Assembly: GCA_964389025.1 (NCBI GenBank)
Contig: CAYMCQ010000087.1
Span: 1-16,519 of the forward strand
Origin: CAYMCQ01 sp964389025
GTDB lineage: Bacteria > Verrucomicrobiota > Verrucomicrobiia > Limisphaerales > CAYMCQ01
Direction: 5' to 3'
Length of the DNA stretch: 16,519 nt
The position numbers and the translations under genes are program-made. Position 1 is the first letter of the stretch; every line of letters begins with the position of its first letter. Below, one piece after another: positions 7,819 to 15,582 of this stretch. The notes beneath the pieces were generated by a model. It saw nothing but the letters and a program-made list of their open reading frames with translations, made no database searches and was not told where the DNA came from.

Positions 7819-8874
7819 ATGACAAATAATATAGTTTCGCCGCAAGGCCAGCAGCAGATTGACACTTCCAAGTGGCGGGAAATCGTCGCCCGATACCAAA
7901 AGCCATCCATCCCGCGCGGCGTGTGGCAGATCGTCAATACGCTTGTGCCTTACGCGGCGCTGTGGTTCTTGATGTATCTATGCATGGCGGTGTCGTGGTG
8001 GCTCGTCGTGCCGCTGGCGGTTCTGGCGGGTGGCTTCATGGTGCGGATGTTCATCATCCATCACGATTGCGGGCATGGTTCGTTTTTCAAATCGCGCCGG
8101 GCGAATCACATCCTGGGATTCATCACGGGCGTGTTCACGTTCACGCCTTACTTCCACTGGCGCTGGGAACACGCCGCGCATCATGCGACGTGCAGCGACC
8201 TCGACAAGCGCGGCATGGGCGACATCTGGACGCTGACGGTGCAGGAATATCTTGAGTCGTCGCGCTGGCAGCGGTTCGCGTATCGGCTGGCGCGCAATCC
8301 GGTGATCTTGTTTCTGATCGCGCCACTCTACATGTTTCTCGTCAAGCACCGGTTCCCGAAAGCCAGCGCAAGCGAGCGGGACCGTCATTCCGTGGCGTGG
8401 ACGAATCTTGGGATAGTTGTGGTGGCCGCCGGGCTGAGCATGGCTTTCGGTTTCAAGGCGTATCTGCTGATCCAATTGATGGTGATGGCAGCGGGCGGCA
8501 CGGCCGGCGTCTGGTTGTTTTACGTGCAGCATCAGTTCGACGGCGTTTATTGGGAACGCACGGGCGAATGGGATTACGTCACGGCGGCGCTGAAGGGCAG
8601 TTCGTTCTACAAACTGCCGAAGGTGCTGCAATGGTTCTCCGGCAACATCGGCTATCATCACATCCACCATCTCAGCTCGCGCATCCCGAATTACCATCTG
8701 GAAAAATGCCACGAGGCCGAGCCGCTGTTTCAAACCGTGAAGCCCATCACCTTGTTCGCGAGCTTCAAATCCTTCACGTTCCGTCTGTGGGATGAACAAC
8801 GCCGCAAGCTGGTCGGCTACGGCCACCTCAGGACTCTTCGGATGCAACAGAAGCAGGCCGGGCAGGGTTTATGA
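7819..8874 (+). CDS. Membrane fatty-acid desaturase (three histidine boxes)
   Basis: This is an integral-membrane di-iron desaturase that puts a cis double bond into acyl chains, usually of membrane lipids, using oxygen and an electron donor. The 351-residue protein has all three histidine boxes: HDCGH at 82-86, HAAHH at 118-122 and HHIHH at 280-284, plus H238 in VQHQFDG. Hydrophobic segments lie around 40-80, 98-112, 160-176 and 196-235. The segment LDKRGMGDIWTLTVQEYL after box 2 strongly recalls the Bacillus-type acyl-lipid desaturase Des. The position of the double bond cannot be told from sequence. GAAAG at 7806-7810 upstream of the ATG at 7819 may act as a weak ribosome site. The TGA overlaps the next ATG as ATGA, so the small cysteine-rich protein is co-translated. 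The family predicts cold or fluidity control, but nothing visible here proves it. Confidence 0.93.
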   Translation: MTNNIVSPQGQQQIDTSKWREIVARYQKPSIPRGVWQIVNTLVPYAALWFLMYLCMAVSWWLVVPLAVLAGGFMVRMFIIHHDCGHGSFFKSRRANHILGFITGVFTFTPYFHWRWEHAAHHATCSDLDKRGMGDIWTLTVQEYLESSRWQRFAYRLARNPVILFLIAPLYMFLVKHRFPKASASERDRHSVAWTNLGIVVVAAGLSMAFGFKAYLLIQLMVMAAGGTAGVWLFYVQHQFDGVYWERTGEWDYVTAALKGSSFYKLPKVLQWFSGNIGYHHIHHLSSRIPNYHLEKCHEAEPLFQTVKPITLFASFKSFTFRLWDEQRRKLVGYGHLRTLRMQQKQAGQGL

Positions 8875-9281
8875 ATCAAAATTTTATGATGCCTCACCAA
8901 CGACTCGGGCCGCGCGCTGAATACCATTCGCAGGAATGCTTGCGCATTCAGAACTCCGACAGTTTGGAAAAGGCGTATCGGAAATTAAAAGCCCTCAAAC
9001 TGAATCTCACGTTTTACAATCCTGAAGGTGTCAGCCGTCTCGGCGAGATCAAATACAAGTTCAACCTGGACACCGCCAAATCCATCTTCCGCTTCAACTG
9101 CCCGAACGACGAGTGCGTCCGTGGCGATTTTGACCTGACCGACGAACTCGCCAAAGCCGTCGCTGCGCGTCGCAAGACCGTGACGGGCGAAATGTGCTGC
9201 CAGGGCTGGAGGAACAAGACCACCATTGATACAGAGCACTGCCACAACATTGCGCGCTACGAGTTGACGCTTGGGTATTAG
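8871..9281 (+). CDS. Small cysteine-rich protein coupled to desaturase, possible metal-binding
   Basis: I do not recognise a named family. The 136-residue protein begins within the desaturase stop (ATGA overlap) and ends at TAG. Cysteines are clustered in the second half: C77 and C82 in FNCPNDECVRGDF, C109 and C110 in GEMCCQGWRN, and C124 next to H125 in TEHCHNIARYEL. The spacing suggests a zinc- or iron-binding fold with a C-x4-C pair, a CC pair and a C-H. The first half (about 30-75) mixes a charged helix and beta-like strands. No signal peptide or membrane segment is present, so it is probably cytosolic. The coupling hints at a shared process, perhaps accessory or electron-donor related, but this is inference, and it lacks a recognisable ferredoxin or rubredoxin motif. 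Confidence 0.8.
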   Translation: MNQNFMMPHQRLGPRAEYHSQECLRIQNSDSLEKAYRKLKALKLNLTFYNPEGVSRLGEIKYKFNLDTAKSIFRFNCPNDECVRGDFDLTDELAKAVAARRKTVTGEMCCQGWRNKTTIDTEHCHNIARYELTLGY

Positions 9282-9360
9282 ATTCCGACGCGGGCATGTC
9301 TACACGGTCATGACCAATGCGTTTGCGCCCTTTGTTGTTATCTCTTCGATGGTATTTGGC

Positions 9361-9418
9361 AATCTCTTCACAAGGATTAATCCGGTTCGTTTCTGAATTG
9401 TGAAGAGTAGAGATTTTT
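9361..9418 (+). repeat. Large hairpin with palindromic loop between the desaturase operon and the frameshifted Ymh-like gene
   Basis: CTCTTCACAA (9364-9373) is perfectly complementary to TTGTGAAGAG (9398-9407). An alternative outer pairing uses AATCTCT (9361-9367) with AGAGATT (9409-9415). The loop starts with another perfect palindrome, GGATTAATCC (9374-9383). A TTTTT run (9414-9418) follows, so this may be the terminator of the desaturase operon, though the 24-nt loop is long. It ends 15 nt before the ATG at 9433. The rest of 9282-9432 holds only a perfect 10-bp palindrome, GGTCATGACC (9306-9315), and no gene. Confidence 0.5.
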
Positions 9419-9432
9419 GAGAGCTTTCGAGC

Positions 9433-10102
9433 ATGGCTAAACGAACACAAGAACCTCCCGAAATTCCGGCGACTCTTTCGAAAGAGCAAGGATTGCGGGC
9501 ACTGGCTGTAATGAAAGAAAAGGGAGAAAAGCTTTTAGCTAATCGACCAATTCAAGAATCTCAATTCGAAACTTGGTGGAACAGTTCGATTGATTTCATT
9601 GAGAAAGTTTTCGGATCAAGACTTGGGCATGGTCACACACGCAACTTTGTTGGTCCGATGTATGGTGGCTACCACGGGTCAGATGAAAGGTATAAAGAAA
9701 ATCAAAGAGCAACAGATTTGGTCATTGCTTCATCGAAACGTCGTCACGCATTGCAAAACCCGCTTTAACGATGGTTATTATGCGGATTCTGTCGAAGCTG
9801 CCTTGAAAGAAATCAACACGACCGTAAAGGAAGTAGTAAAGAAAGCGACCGGACAGGAATTGGATGGCGCATCATTGATGACGAGAGCGTTCTCAATCAA
9901 TGCGCCAATTATCGTTTTAGGCGACCTATCAACCGAAACTGGAAGAAATATTCAGCAGGGCTATATGCAAATCTTTGCCGGGGCAATGACTGGCTTTCGA
10001 AATCCGAAGGCGCATGGAAATTTGATCATTTCAAAAGAGCGGGCCATTCATTTTCTCTTTCTTGCGAGCTTACTGTTCCACAAGCTTGATGAAACACCAT
10101 AA
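9433..10102 (+). pseudogene. Frameshifted TIGR02391/Hypoth_Ymh-family protein (HEPN-like C-terminus)
   Basis: Two overlapping frames look like one gene split by a frameshift. The first runs from ATG 9433 to TAA 9768. It begins MAKRTQEPPEIP and includes a WWNSSIDFIEKVFGS segment resembling N-terminal parts of proteins of this type. The second frame (one base ahead) carries HRNVVTHCKTRFNDGYY from about 9730, then a helical region and GAMTGFRNPKAHGN, and ends at 10102. That C-terminus matches the TIGR02391 (PF09509) family, whose R-N-P-x-A-H is an Rx4H motif like that of HEPN ribonucleases (codons 9998-10015). The switch must fall before 9768, most likely near 9690-9735, and needs an extra base or loss of two. 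The second frame has no good start of its own. The region is visibly more A+T-rich than secA, suggesting transfer. A sequencing error is the main alternative to a real mutation. Confidence 0.7.
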
Positions 10103-10127
10103 TGTGTGTTCCCCTCCCCCTTAGAAT

Positions 10128-10156
10128 TTGACGCTTCGCCCGCGTTCCCGTAGCTT
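10128..10156 (+). promoter_or_regulatory. Candidate secA promoter
   Basis: TTGACG (10128-10133), five of six matches to the -35 consensus, is followed after exactly 17 nt by TAGCTT (10151-10156), a weaker -10. Transcription would start about 15-20 nt before the secA ATG, just enough to include the AAAGG ribosome site at 10171-10175. Its position right after the accessory gene supports secA having its own promoter. Confidence 0.4.
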
Positions 10157-10180
10157 TTCGCGCTATTTTCAAAGGCAGTA

Positions 10181-13100
10181 ATGATCAATTACATCATTAA
10201 AAAATTCGTCGGCTCCAAGAATGATCGTGAAGTCAGAAAACTTCGCGGGCTGGTCGCCAAGATCAACGAACACGAGGCGGAGCTTCAAAAAGTTTCCGAC
10301 GACGTGCTGCGACAGAAGACCGCCGATTGGAAAGCGCGTCTGTCACAAATCACGGACAACAAGGAACTCGCCACGGCATTGATGGAAATTTTGCCGGAGG
10401 CTTACGCCGTCGTGAAAAATACCTGCCGCCGTCTTTGCGGGCAGGACGTGATCGTGCGCGGGCATCCGATCAAGTGGGAAATGGTTCCGTTCGATGTGCA
10501 ACTCATCGGCGGTTACGCGCTGCACACCGGTCGCATCGCTGAAATGGCGACGGGCGAAGGCAAGACTCTCGTCGCGACGCTGCCGGTTTACCTCAACGCG
10601 CTCACGGGTCGCGGTGTCCACGTTGTCACGGTGAACGATTACCTCGCCGCGCGCGATGCGGAGTGGATGGGCGCGGTTTACAAATTTCTCGGTCTGACCG
10701 TCGGCGTCATTTTGCACGACCAATCGCCGGCTGTTCGCCGCCAGCAATACGAGTGCGACATCACCTACGGCACGAATTCAGAATACGGTTTCGATTATCT
10801 TCGCGACAACGGCATGGCGTCGCGGCGCGAAGAACAAGTCCAGCGCGGCCATTACTTCGCCATCGTGGACGAAGTGGATTCCATCCTGATTGATGAAGCG
10901 CGCACGCCGCTCATCATCAGCGGCCCGGCCATCCACACGCAGGATGAGCAATACGGCCAATACAAGGCGCAGATTGAATCGCTCGTCCGCGCGCAGGAGC
11001 GGCTTTGCGCACGGTTTCTTTCCGAGGCCGAGGCGCTCATCAAAAAACTGAATCCCGAGGACGGCTCGAACGCAGCCAAGGGCGACGGACTCGAACGCGA
11101 AATCGGCCTTTTGCTTTACCGCGTAAAAAACGGCCAGCCGAAATCCGAAGGATTGATGCGCCTTTTGGAAAATCCCGAAAATCTCCGGATGATGAATCAA
11201 GCGGAACTTTCTTTGCACGCCGACCAGTCGAAGAAAGAACTTTACGCGCAGAAAGAGGAATTGCTTTTCGCGATTGACGAGAAGAGCCACGAAGCCGACT
11301 TGACGGAGAAGGGCAGAAATTTTCTAAGCCCGAAAGATCCGGACGCCTTCATGATGCCCGACCTCATCACCGCGCTTCACGAGATTGACGCCGGGCCGGA
11401 GCAGGACGCGCGCAAGCGGCTCGAAGCCAAGCAAAAGGTTCAGGCGGAATTCGAGAACAAAGCGCAACGCATCCACGCCATCTCGCAATTGCTCAAGGCC
11501 TACTGTCTTTACGAGAAGGACGTCGAATACGTCGTGCAGGAAAACAAAGTCCTCATCGTGGACGAACACACGGGGCGTCTCATGCCGGGCCGCCGCTGGA
11601 GCGATGGTTTGCATCAGGCCGTTGAAGCGAAGGAAGGCGTCGAGATCGAGCGCGAAACACAAACGCTCGCGACCATCACGATCCAAAATTATTTCCGGCT
11701 CTACACCAAACTCGCAGGCATGACCGGCACAGCCGAAACCGAAGCCAGCGAATTTTTAGACATCTACAAGCTCGGCGTGCTCGTGATTCCGACGAACCGC
11801 CCCGTCGCGCGCAAAGACGCTCACGATTCCATTTACAAAACCAAGCGCGAAAAATTCGCCGCCGTCCTCGACGAAATAAAGAAAATCCACGGCCAGGGAC
11901 GCCCGATTCTCGTCGGCACCATTTCCGTTGAAGTCAGCGAACAACTTTCACGCATGTTGCAGAAGAACGGCATCATTCACTCCGTTCTCAATGCGAAATT
12001 TCACCAGCAGGAAGCCGAGATCGTCGCGCGCGCGGGACAGCGCGGCGCGGTCACCATCGCCACGAACATGGCGGGCCGCGGCACGGACATCAAACTCGGC
12101 GCGGGCGTTGCCGAGATTGGCGGATTGCACGTCATGGGCACGGAACGCCACGAGGCGCGGCGCATTGACCGTCAGTTGCGCGGACGTTGCGCGCGCCAAG
12201 GCGACCCCGGCAGCTCGCACTTTTTCATCGGGCTTGAAGACGATTTGATGCGCTTGTTCGGCTCGGACAAGATCGTGAAATACATGGAGCGCATGGGCCT
12301 TGAGGAAGGACAGGAACTCACGCATCCGCTCCTGAACCGCTCCATCCAGCAGGCGCAGAAACGCGTCGAGCAACACAACTTCCAAATCCGCAAACGCACG
12401 CTCGAATACGACGACGTGATGAACAAACAGCGCGAAGTCGTCTATGGCTTCCGCAACGAAATCATCCGCAGCGAGGACGTTCGCGACCGCCTCATGGACG
12501 TGATGGAAGAAGTCGTGATCTCCAAAGTCGAGGAATTCACGAACACCGAGGAAGACCACAGCGAATGGAAAGTCCGGCAACTGGCCGACTGGATCAATTT
12601 GAATTTCCCGCTCGGCATTCCCGAAAGCGAAATCGTCAAAGCCGCCGCTTCCGGCACGGAAAAGCCCGTGCCCGATTCAATCTTCGATGGACTCAGCCCC
12701 GCGCAATTTGCCGTCTGCAATTTCATTTCCGACAACGTCCGCAAAGCTTACGAGACCAAGATCAGTTACGAAGACCCGAACGCGCTCAAGGAAGTCGAGC
12801 GCTACGTCATCCTGAGCGCGATTGACAAATTGTGGCAGGAACATCTCTACGAGATGGACAGCCTGCGATACAGCATCGGCCTGCGCGCGCACGGCCAGCG
12901 CGACCCGCTCATCGAATACAAAGCCGAGGCGTTCAAAATGTTTGGCGACCTCATGGTCAACATCAAGACCGAGATTTGCCACAACATCTTCCGCAGCGCA
13001 TCGAGCCTGATGGCGTTCGAAAATTTCCTCAAGAACGTCCCGCAACAAACGATGCACCAATCCGCCAGCGCCTTCGGCGGCGGCACATCAACCGCAAGCT

Positions 13101-13255
13101 CCGGCGGCCCGCAATCCAAACCCAGCGACGTCGTCAGCGAAGCCGCCGCCGCTGCGGAAAAAGCGAAACCAATCCGCACCGGCCCAAAAGTTGGCCGCAA
13201 CGACCCGTGCCCCTGCGGCAGCGGGAAGAAGTTTAAGCATTGTTGCGGGAAGTAG
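10181..13255 (+). CDS. secA: Preprotein translocase ATPase SecA
   Basis: SecA is the cytosolic motor that drives unfolded preproteins through SecYEG. The 1,024-residue protein has the N-terminal DEAD motor with Walker A ATGEGKT at 123-129 and Walker B VDEVDSILIDEART at 229-242. The second nucleotide-binding fold is recognisable from ILVGTISVEVSE and TNMAGRGTDIKLG, followed by the scaffold and wing regions (about 700-930). A low-complexity G/S/A/P linker leads to the C-terminal zinc-binding tail with CPCGSGKK (from C1010) and HCC (1020-1022), used in SecB and lipid contacts. It is about 120 residues longer than E. coli SecA. Much of the excess is in the preprotein-crosslinking region, about 256-362, rich in charged helices. 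AAAGG at 10171-10175 gives a good ribosome site, unusual for this window, and fixes the start. Stop codons of secA and the convergent DUF4276 gene are only 15 nt apart. Confidence 0.97.
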   Translation: MINYIIKKFVGSKNDREVRKLRGLVAKINEHEAELQKVSDDVLRQKTADWKARLSQITDNKELATALMEILPEAYAVVKNTCRRLCGQDVIVRGHPIKWEMVPFDVQLIGGYALHTGRIAEMATGEGKTLVATLPVYLNALTGRGVHVVTVNDYLAARDAEWMGAVYKFLGLTVGVILHDQSPAVRRQQYECDITYGTNSEYGFDYLRDNGMASRREEQVQRGHYFAIVDEVDSILIDEARTPLIISGPAIHTQDEQYGQYKAQIESLVRAQERLCARFLSEAEALIKKLNPEDGSNAAKGDGLEREIGLLLYRVKNGQPKSEGLMRLLENPENLRMMNQAELSLHADQSKKELYAQKEELLFAIDEKSHEADLTEKGRNFLSPKDPDAFMMPDLITALHEIDAGPEQDARKRLEAKQKVQAEFENKAQRIHAISQLLKAYCLYEKDVEYVVQENKVLIVDEHTGRLMPGRRWSDGLHQAVEAKEGVEIERETQTLATITIQNYFRLYTKLAGMTGTAETEASEFLDIYKLGVLVIPTNRPVARKDAHDSIYKTKREKFAAVLDEIKKIHGQGRPILVGTISVEVSEQLSRMLQKNGIIHSVLNAKFHQQEAEIVARAGQRGAVTIATNMAGRGTDIKLGAGVAEIGGLHVMGTERHEARRIDRQLRGRCARQGDPGSSHFFIGLEDDLMRLFGSDKIVKYMERMGLEEGQELTHPLLNRSIQQAQKRVEQHNFQIRKRTLEYDDVMNKQREVVYGFRNEIIRSEDVRDRLMDVMEEVVISKVEEFTNTEEDHSEWKVRQLADWINLNFPLGIPESEIVKAAASGTEKPVPDSIFDGLSPAQFAVCNFISDNVRKAYETKISYEDPNALKEVERYVILSAIDKLWQEHLYEMDSLRYSIGLRAHGQRDPLIEYKAEAFKMFGDLMVNIKTEICHNIFRSASSLMAFENFLKNVPQQTMHQSASAFGGGTSTASSGGPQSKPSDVVSEAAAAAEKAKPIRTGPKVGRNDPCPCGSGKKFKHCCGK

Positions 13256-13270
13256 ATTCCAGATGTTTGA

Positions 13271-13963
13271 TTAGCTTGGTGTTGAAACGTGCTTATCTTT
13301 TGCTACGGCCTCTATTAACTCGTCGAGGGCGTGCTCAAGTCGCGTGAAAGACCTGAGCTTATTTGCTCGAACAAACTGGAAGTCGAGCAATTCCGTCAGC
13401 GCACTTTGATCCCGTGTTGGGCGGTAGTTCACGCAGTTTTCTTCGAGCCACCGCTTGCCGTGGGATTCCGGGTCGCCAGCCGGAAATTTTACCTTCGATG
13501 GAACTACGAGTCGCCCGTCGCCTAAGTGACGCCCTGCTAAAGATTCGACTCCGGCAATAAGCCAAGTTTCATATTCTGAACAGGCAAATACGACAGATAG
13601 GGTGAACGTTTTGCCTGCACCCACGGAGAGAGCGGCAGCAGCCATAGACTTGGCTGCGGTAGCGGCACAAAAGAGCGACGTTGAACCAACAGGAAACATT
13701 TTGGGATCGCCATCGTAAATCGCCAAGACACCTCCGATATCTCGCCTTCGCGAAGCTAGAGCCACGCGCGAAATCCATCGGGAGTGATCAGGCTGATTTT
13801 TGTCCTTGTTCCATTGCACGAGGCGAGACGGACTGGTGCGAATCACGTCCCGGTCAACATAAAGCAAATTGGCCGCTCCCTTTTCGTGTAAAAGTCTTCT
13901 TATGAGAACAGGGAGTGCGGAAACCTCACCGTGGCCTTCGCCGAGGAGAACCAAGCGTTTCAT
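13271..13963 (-). CDS. DUF4276-family protein, TOPRIM-like partner of AAA ATPase
   Basis: A 230-residue protein matching the DUF4276 (PF14103) pattern. It starts MKRLVLLGEGHGEVSALPVL, with the E9-G-x-G-E13 element. AIYDGDPK follows, with D84 and D86. CSEYETWLIAG comes at 128-138. A glutamate after the first strand followed by a DxD is the acidic arrangement of TOPRIM nucleases and primases, so a TOPRIM-like metal-dependent nuclease role is plausible, but this is inference. The ATG at 13961-13963 overlaps the TGA of the upstream AAA gene as ATGA, so the two are translated together and probably form one complex. The C-terminal third (about 165-230) is rich in charged helix and looks like a dimerisation or partner-binding region. 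Base composition appears lower in G+C than neighbouring secA. No terminator separates it from convergent secA. Confidence 0.82.
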   Translation of the reverse strand: MKRLVLLGEGHGEVSALPVLIRRLLHEKGAANLLYVDRDVIRTSPSRLVQWNKDKNQPDHSRWISRVALASRRRDIGGVLAIYDGDPKMFPVGSTSLFCAATAAKSMAAAALSVGAGKTFTLSVVFACSEYETWLIAGVESLAGRHLGDGRLVVPSKVKFPAGDPESHGKRWLEENCVNYRPTRDQSALTELLDFQFVRANKLRSFTRLEHALDELIEAVAKDKHVSTPS

Positions 13964-15150
13964 GCTGGCTGCAATGCCTTGGCCTCGTCGTCCAACCTTG
14001 CTCTGTCAACGGTTAGCAATTCGCCCGTGCTGAGTAAGCGGTCTTTAACAGCTTGGGATTGCTCTTTCGCCACATGTCCCACGAGTGTTCTTCCATCGTG
14101 CATATCCACAGCTCTTACGTTGTCCACATCGAAGGAGTCCAAAAGAATCGGGCTATGCGTCGTGAGAATTACTTGGCCACGGTTTTCGCGCGGGGCTGCC
14201 TTAAACTCGTCCGCCAGCAAGGACAACGCGCCAGGGAAAATCGCGTTCTCCGGCTCTTCAAATACAAGTGTCAGTTTGGATGGTGTCTGATACAGCGCCA
14301 GAAGATGTGCGTAAAAGCGCCGCAAGCCGTCTGACTCCTGATCCAGCGAAAGCGCGAACACACGGTCTGCAGCTTTATGCCCGATGATGGCTCGCTGTGG
14401 GTTCGTCAGCGAGTCTAGCTCGACGGATTCGATGGAAGAATTGACCGCACGCAAAGATGCCAAAAGGTTTTTTCGAATGTTGGGGCGATGAAAATCTTGG
14501 GTAATGCCGCGCATGACGCTGAGATAATTGGCGGCGCTGTCCGAAAGTCCGGGGACATTTTGGAAAAGACTCAGTCCGCGTTGCTCAGTGACGCCGAATG
14601 CTAAGGTGCTCGCCGGGAAATGATAATACCCAATCCCAGTAGCGAGAGCGGCATTGGCAAAGACTACCTGTTGCAAGGAAGGAAACTGACCGAGCATAGG
14701 GTGCGCGCTGTCGGGGCGCGGAGTTGGAGATGCATTCGGAACTTTGTCCCATTCCCACTGACCGTTATCCTTGCAGAGGCGTGAAAAGATCTTTTCTTTT
14801 CCCAAGCTCAAGTGCTCTTCTTTCAATAGAATCTGACCGGGGAATTGTTGCTGGCCAGGTGTTCCGAAACAAATACGGTAATTGTATTCAAGTTCGTCGC
14901 CAGGAACCGTGAAGAATACCTCAACCGAGGTTTTCGGCCTCCGCTCTCCTACGGGCACGATGCGATCCCATCCGAATTCATAATTGATGGCTTCATCGTA
15001 GTTCAGTAAAAGGTTGCGAAGAAACCGAATTGCTTGAACTAGGTTAGATTTTCCGGTTCCGCTGCGGCCAACGAGCACTGTGACGGGATCAAGTTCAAGG
15101 TCGAGTTCACGGATACTCTTGAAGTCGCGAATTTTGATCCGGTTAATCAT
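13960..15150 (-). CDS. AAA family ATPase (AAA_21/SMC-like), defence-type
   Basis: A 396-residue ABC/SMC-type ATPase. It begins MINRIKIRDFKSIRELDLEL, the usual start of RecF/OLD-type ATPases. Walker A GRSGTGKS lies at 28-35, a signature-like QESDGLRRF at 271-279, Walker B LTLVFEEPENAI at 293-304 with E298/E299, and the H-loop TTHSPILLD at 330-338. The middle (about 60-260) is the variable lid region without a long coiled coil. There is no C-terminal nuclease domain; the coupled DUF4276 gene would supply it in trans. The frame stays open to an ATG at 15297, but the extra 49 residues look like translated intergenic DNA, so the ATG at 15148-15150 is chosen. No good Shine-Dalgarno is visible. Such ATPase and TOPRIM pairs resemble OLD, Gabija and PARIS anti-phage modules. 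The assignment to defence is inference from architecture. Confidence 0.85.
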   Translation of the reverse strand: MINRIKIRDFKSIRELDLELDPVTVLVGRSGTGKSNLVQAIRFLRNLLLNYDEAINYEFGWDRIVPVGERRPKTSVEVFFTVPGDELEYNYRICFGTPGQQQFPGQILLKEEHLSLGKEKIFSRLCKDNGQWEWDKVPNASPTPRPDSAHPMLGQFPSLQQVVFANAALATGIGYYHFPASTLAFGVTEQRGLSLFQNVPGLSDSAANYLSVMRGITQDFHRPNIRKNLLASLRAVNSSIESVELDSLTNPQRAIIGHKAADRVFALSLDQESDGLRRFYAHLLALYQTPSKLTLVFEEPENAIFPGALSLLADEFKAAPRENRGQVILTTHSPILLDSFDVDNVRAVDMHDGRTLVGHVAKEQSQAVKDRLLSTGELLTVDRARLDDEAKALQPA

Positions 15151-15434
15151 AAGACTAAAGACTATGTAGAGAGTGGCTGATTCAAACTGCAAGAGCAAAA
15201 AAAATCGGTGTGGTAAAGTCCTTTCAATTCGCGAGTAGCAATTCTTCACTCGAAAGATTTCCGTCTCGAACTTCGCTGACTTTGGTGAATGTTCCAACGC
15301 CTCTTGAATGACCCTTCATGAGAATTTGCAGAAGGGCGGAATCCCGTTGCCGAATCCGCCGTCGCTGCGGTCCCGTCTTCGCCAAAGGTGCTCACGCCGT
15401 GCCCGCGCACCGTCGCGGCAGATTGAACTGTAGC

Positions 15435-15454
15435 GTCGGCTGTCCCCAGCCGAC
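15435..15454. repeat. Hairpin next to the left repeat copy
   Basis: GTCGGCTG (15435-15442) pairs perfectly with CAGCCGAC (15447-15454) around a 4-nt loop TCCC. It ends one base before the left copy of the hairpin repeat and may be an extra unit of the same composite element. No T-tract follows on either strand. Confidence 0.6.
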
Positions 15455-15541
15455 CGTGCGCTGAGCCGGAGCGATGCAGTTGAAAACGGGGAGCACACGC
15501 CTCCCGCGTGTGGTTTGCGGCGTCGCGCCGCAAACTTCGTC
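15455..15541 (+). repeat. REP/BIME-like hairpin repeat, left copy
   Basis: The unit begins CGTGCGCTG-AGCCGGAGCGATGCAGTTGA and contains two hairpins. The first is CACACGC (15494-15500) with GCGTGTG (15506-15512). The second is GTTTGCGGCG (15513-15522) with CGCCGCAAAC (15526-15535) around the loop TCG. A closely matching unit lies in opposite orientation at 15583-15673. Repeated arrangement, small size and lack of coding potential point to a REP-like interspersed element. Confidence 0.7.
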
Positions 15542-15582
15542 ATCCTCATTCTTTTCACCATACACTTCGCCCAAAATGGTGC

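Noticed and set aside
7978..8847. Minus-strand open frame of about 290 codons opposite the desaturase
   Set aside because: It lies wholly within the desaturase with its three histidine boxes in the other frame and has no family features.
11948..12580. Minus-strand open frame of about 210 codons opposite secA
   Set aside because: Antisense to the second nucleotide-binding fold of SecA, and its hydrophobic/acidic pattern mirrors the sense codons.
15151..15297. 49-residue N-terminal extension of the AAA ATPase
   Set aside because: Family members start at the MINRIKIRDF-type strand, and the extra part looks like translated intergenic DNA and would hide the promoter.
15246..15561. Small minus-strand frames upstream of the AAA gene
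   Set aside because: They run through hairpins and read as R/S/A/T-rich sequence with no start signal, so the block is treated as noncoding.
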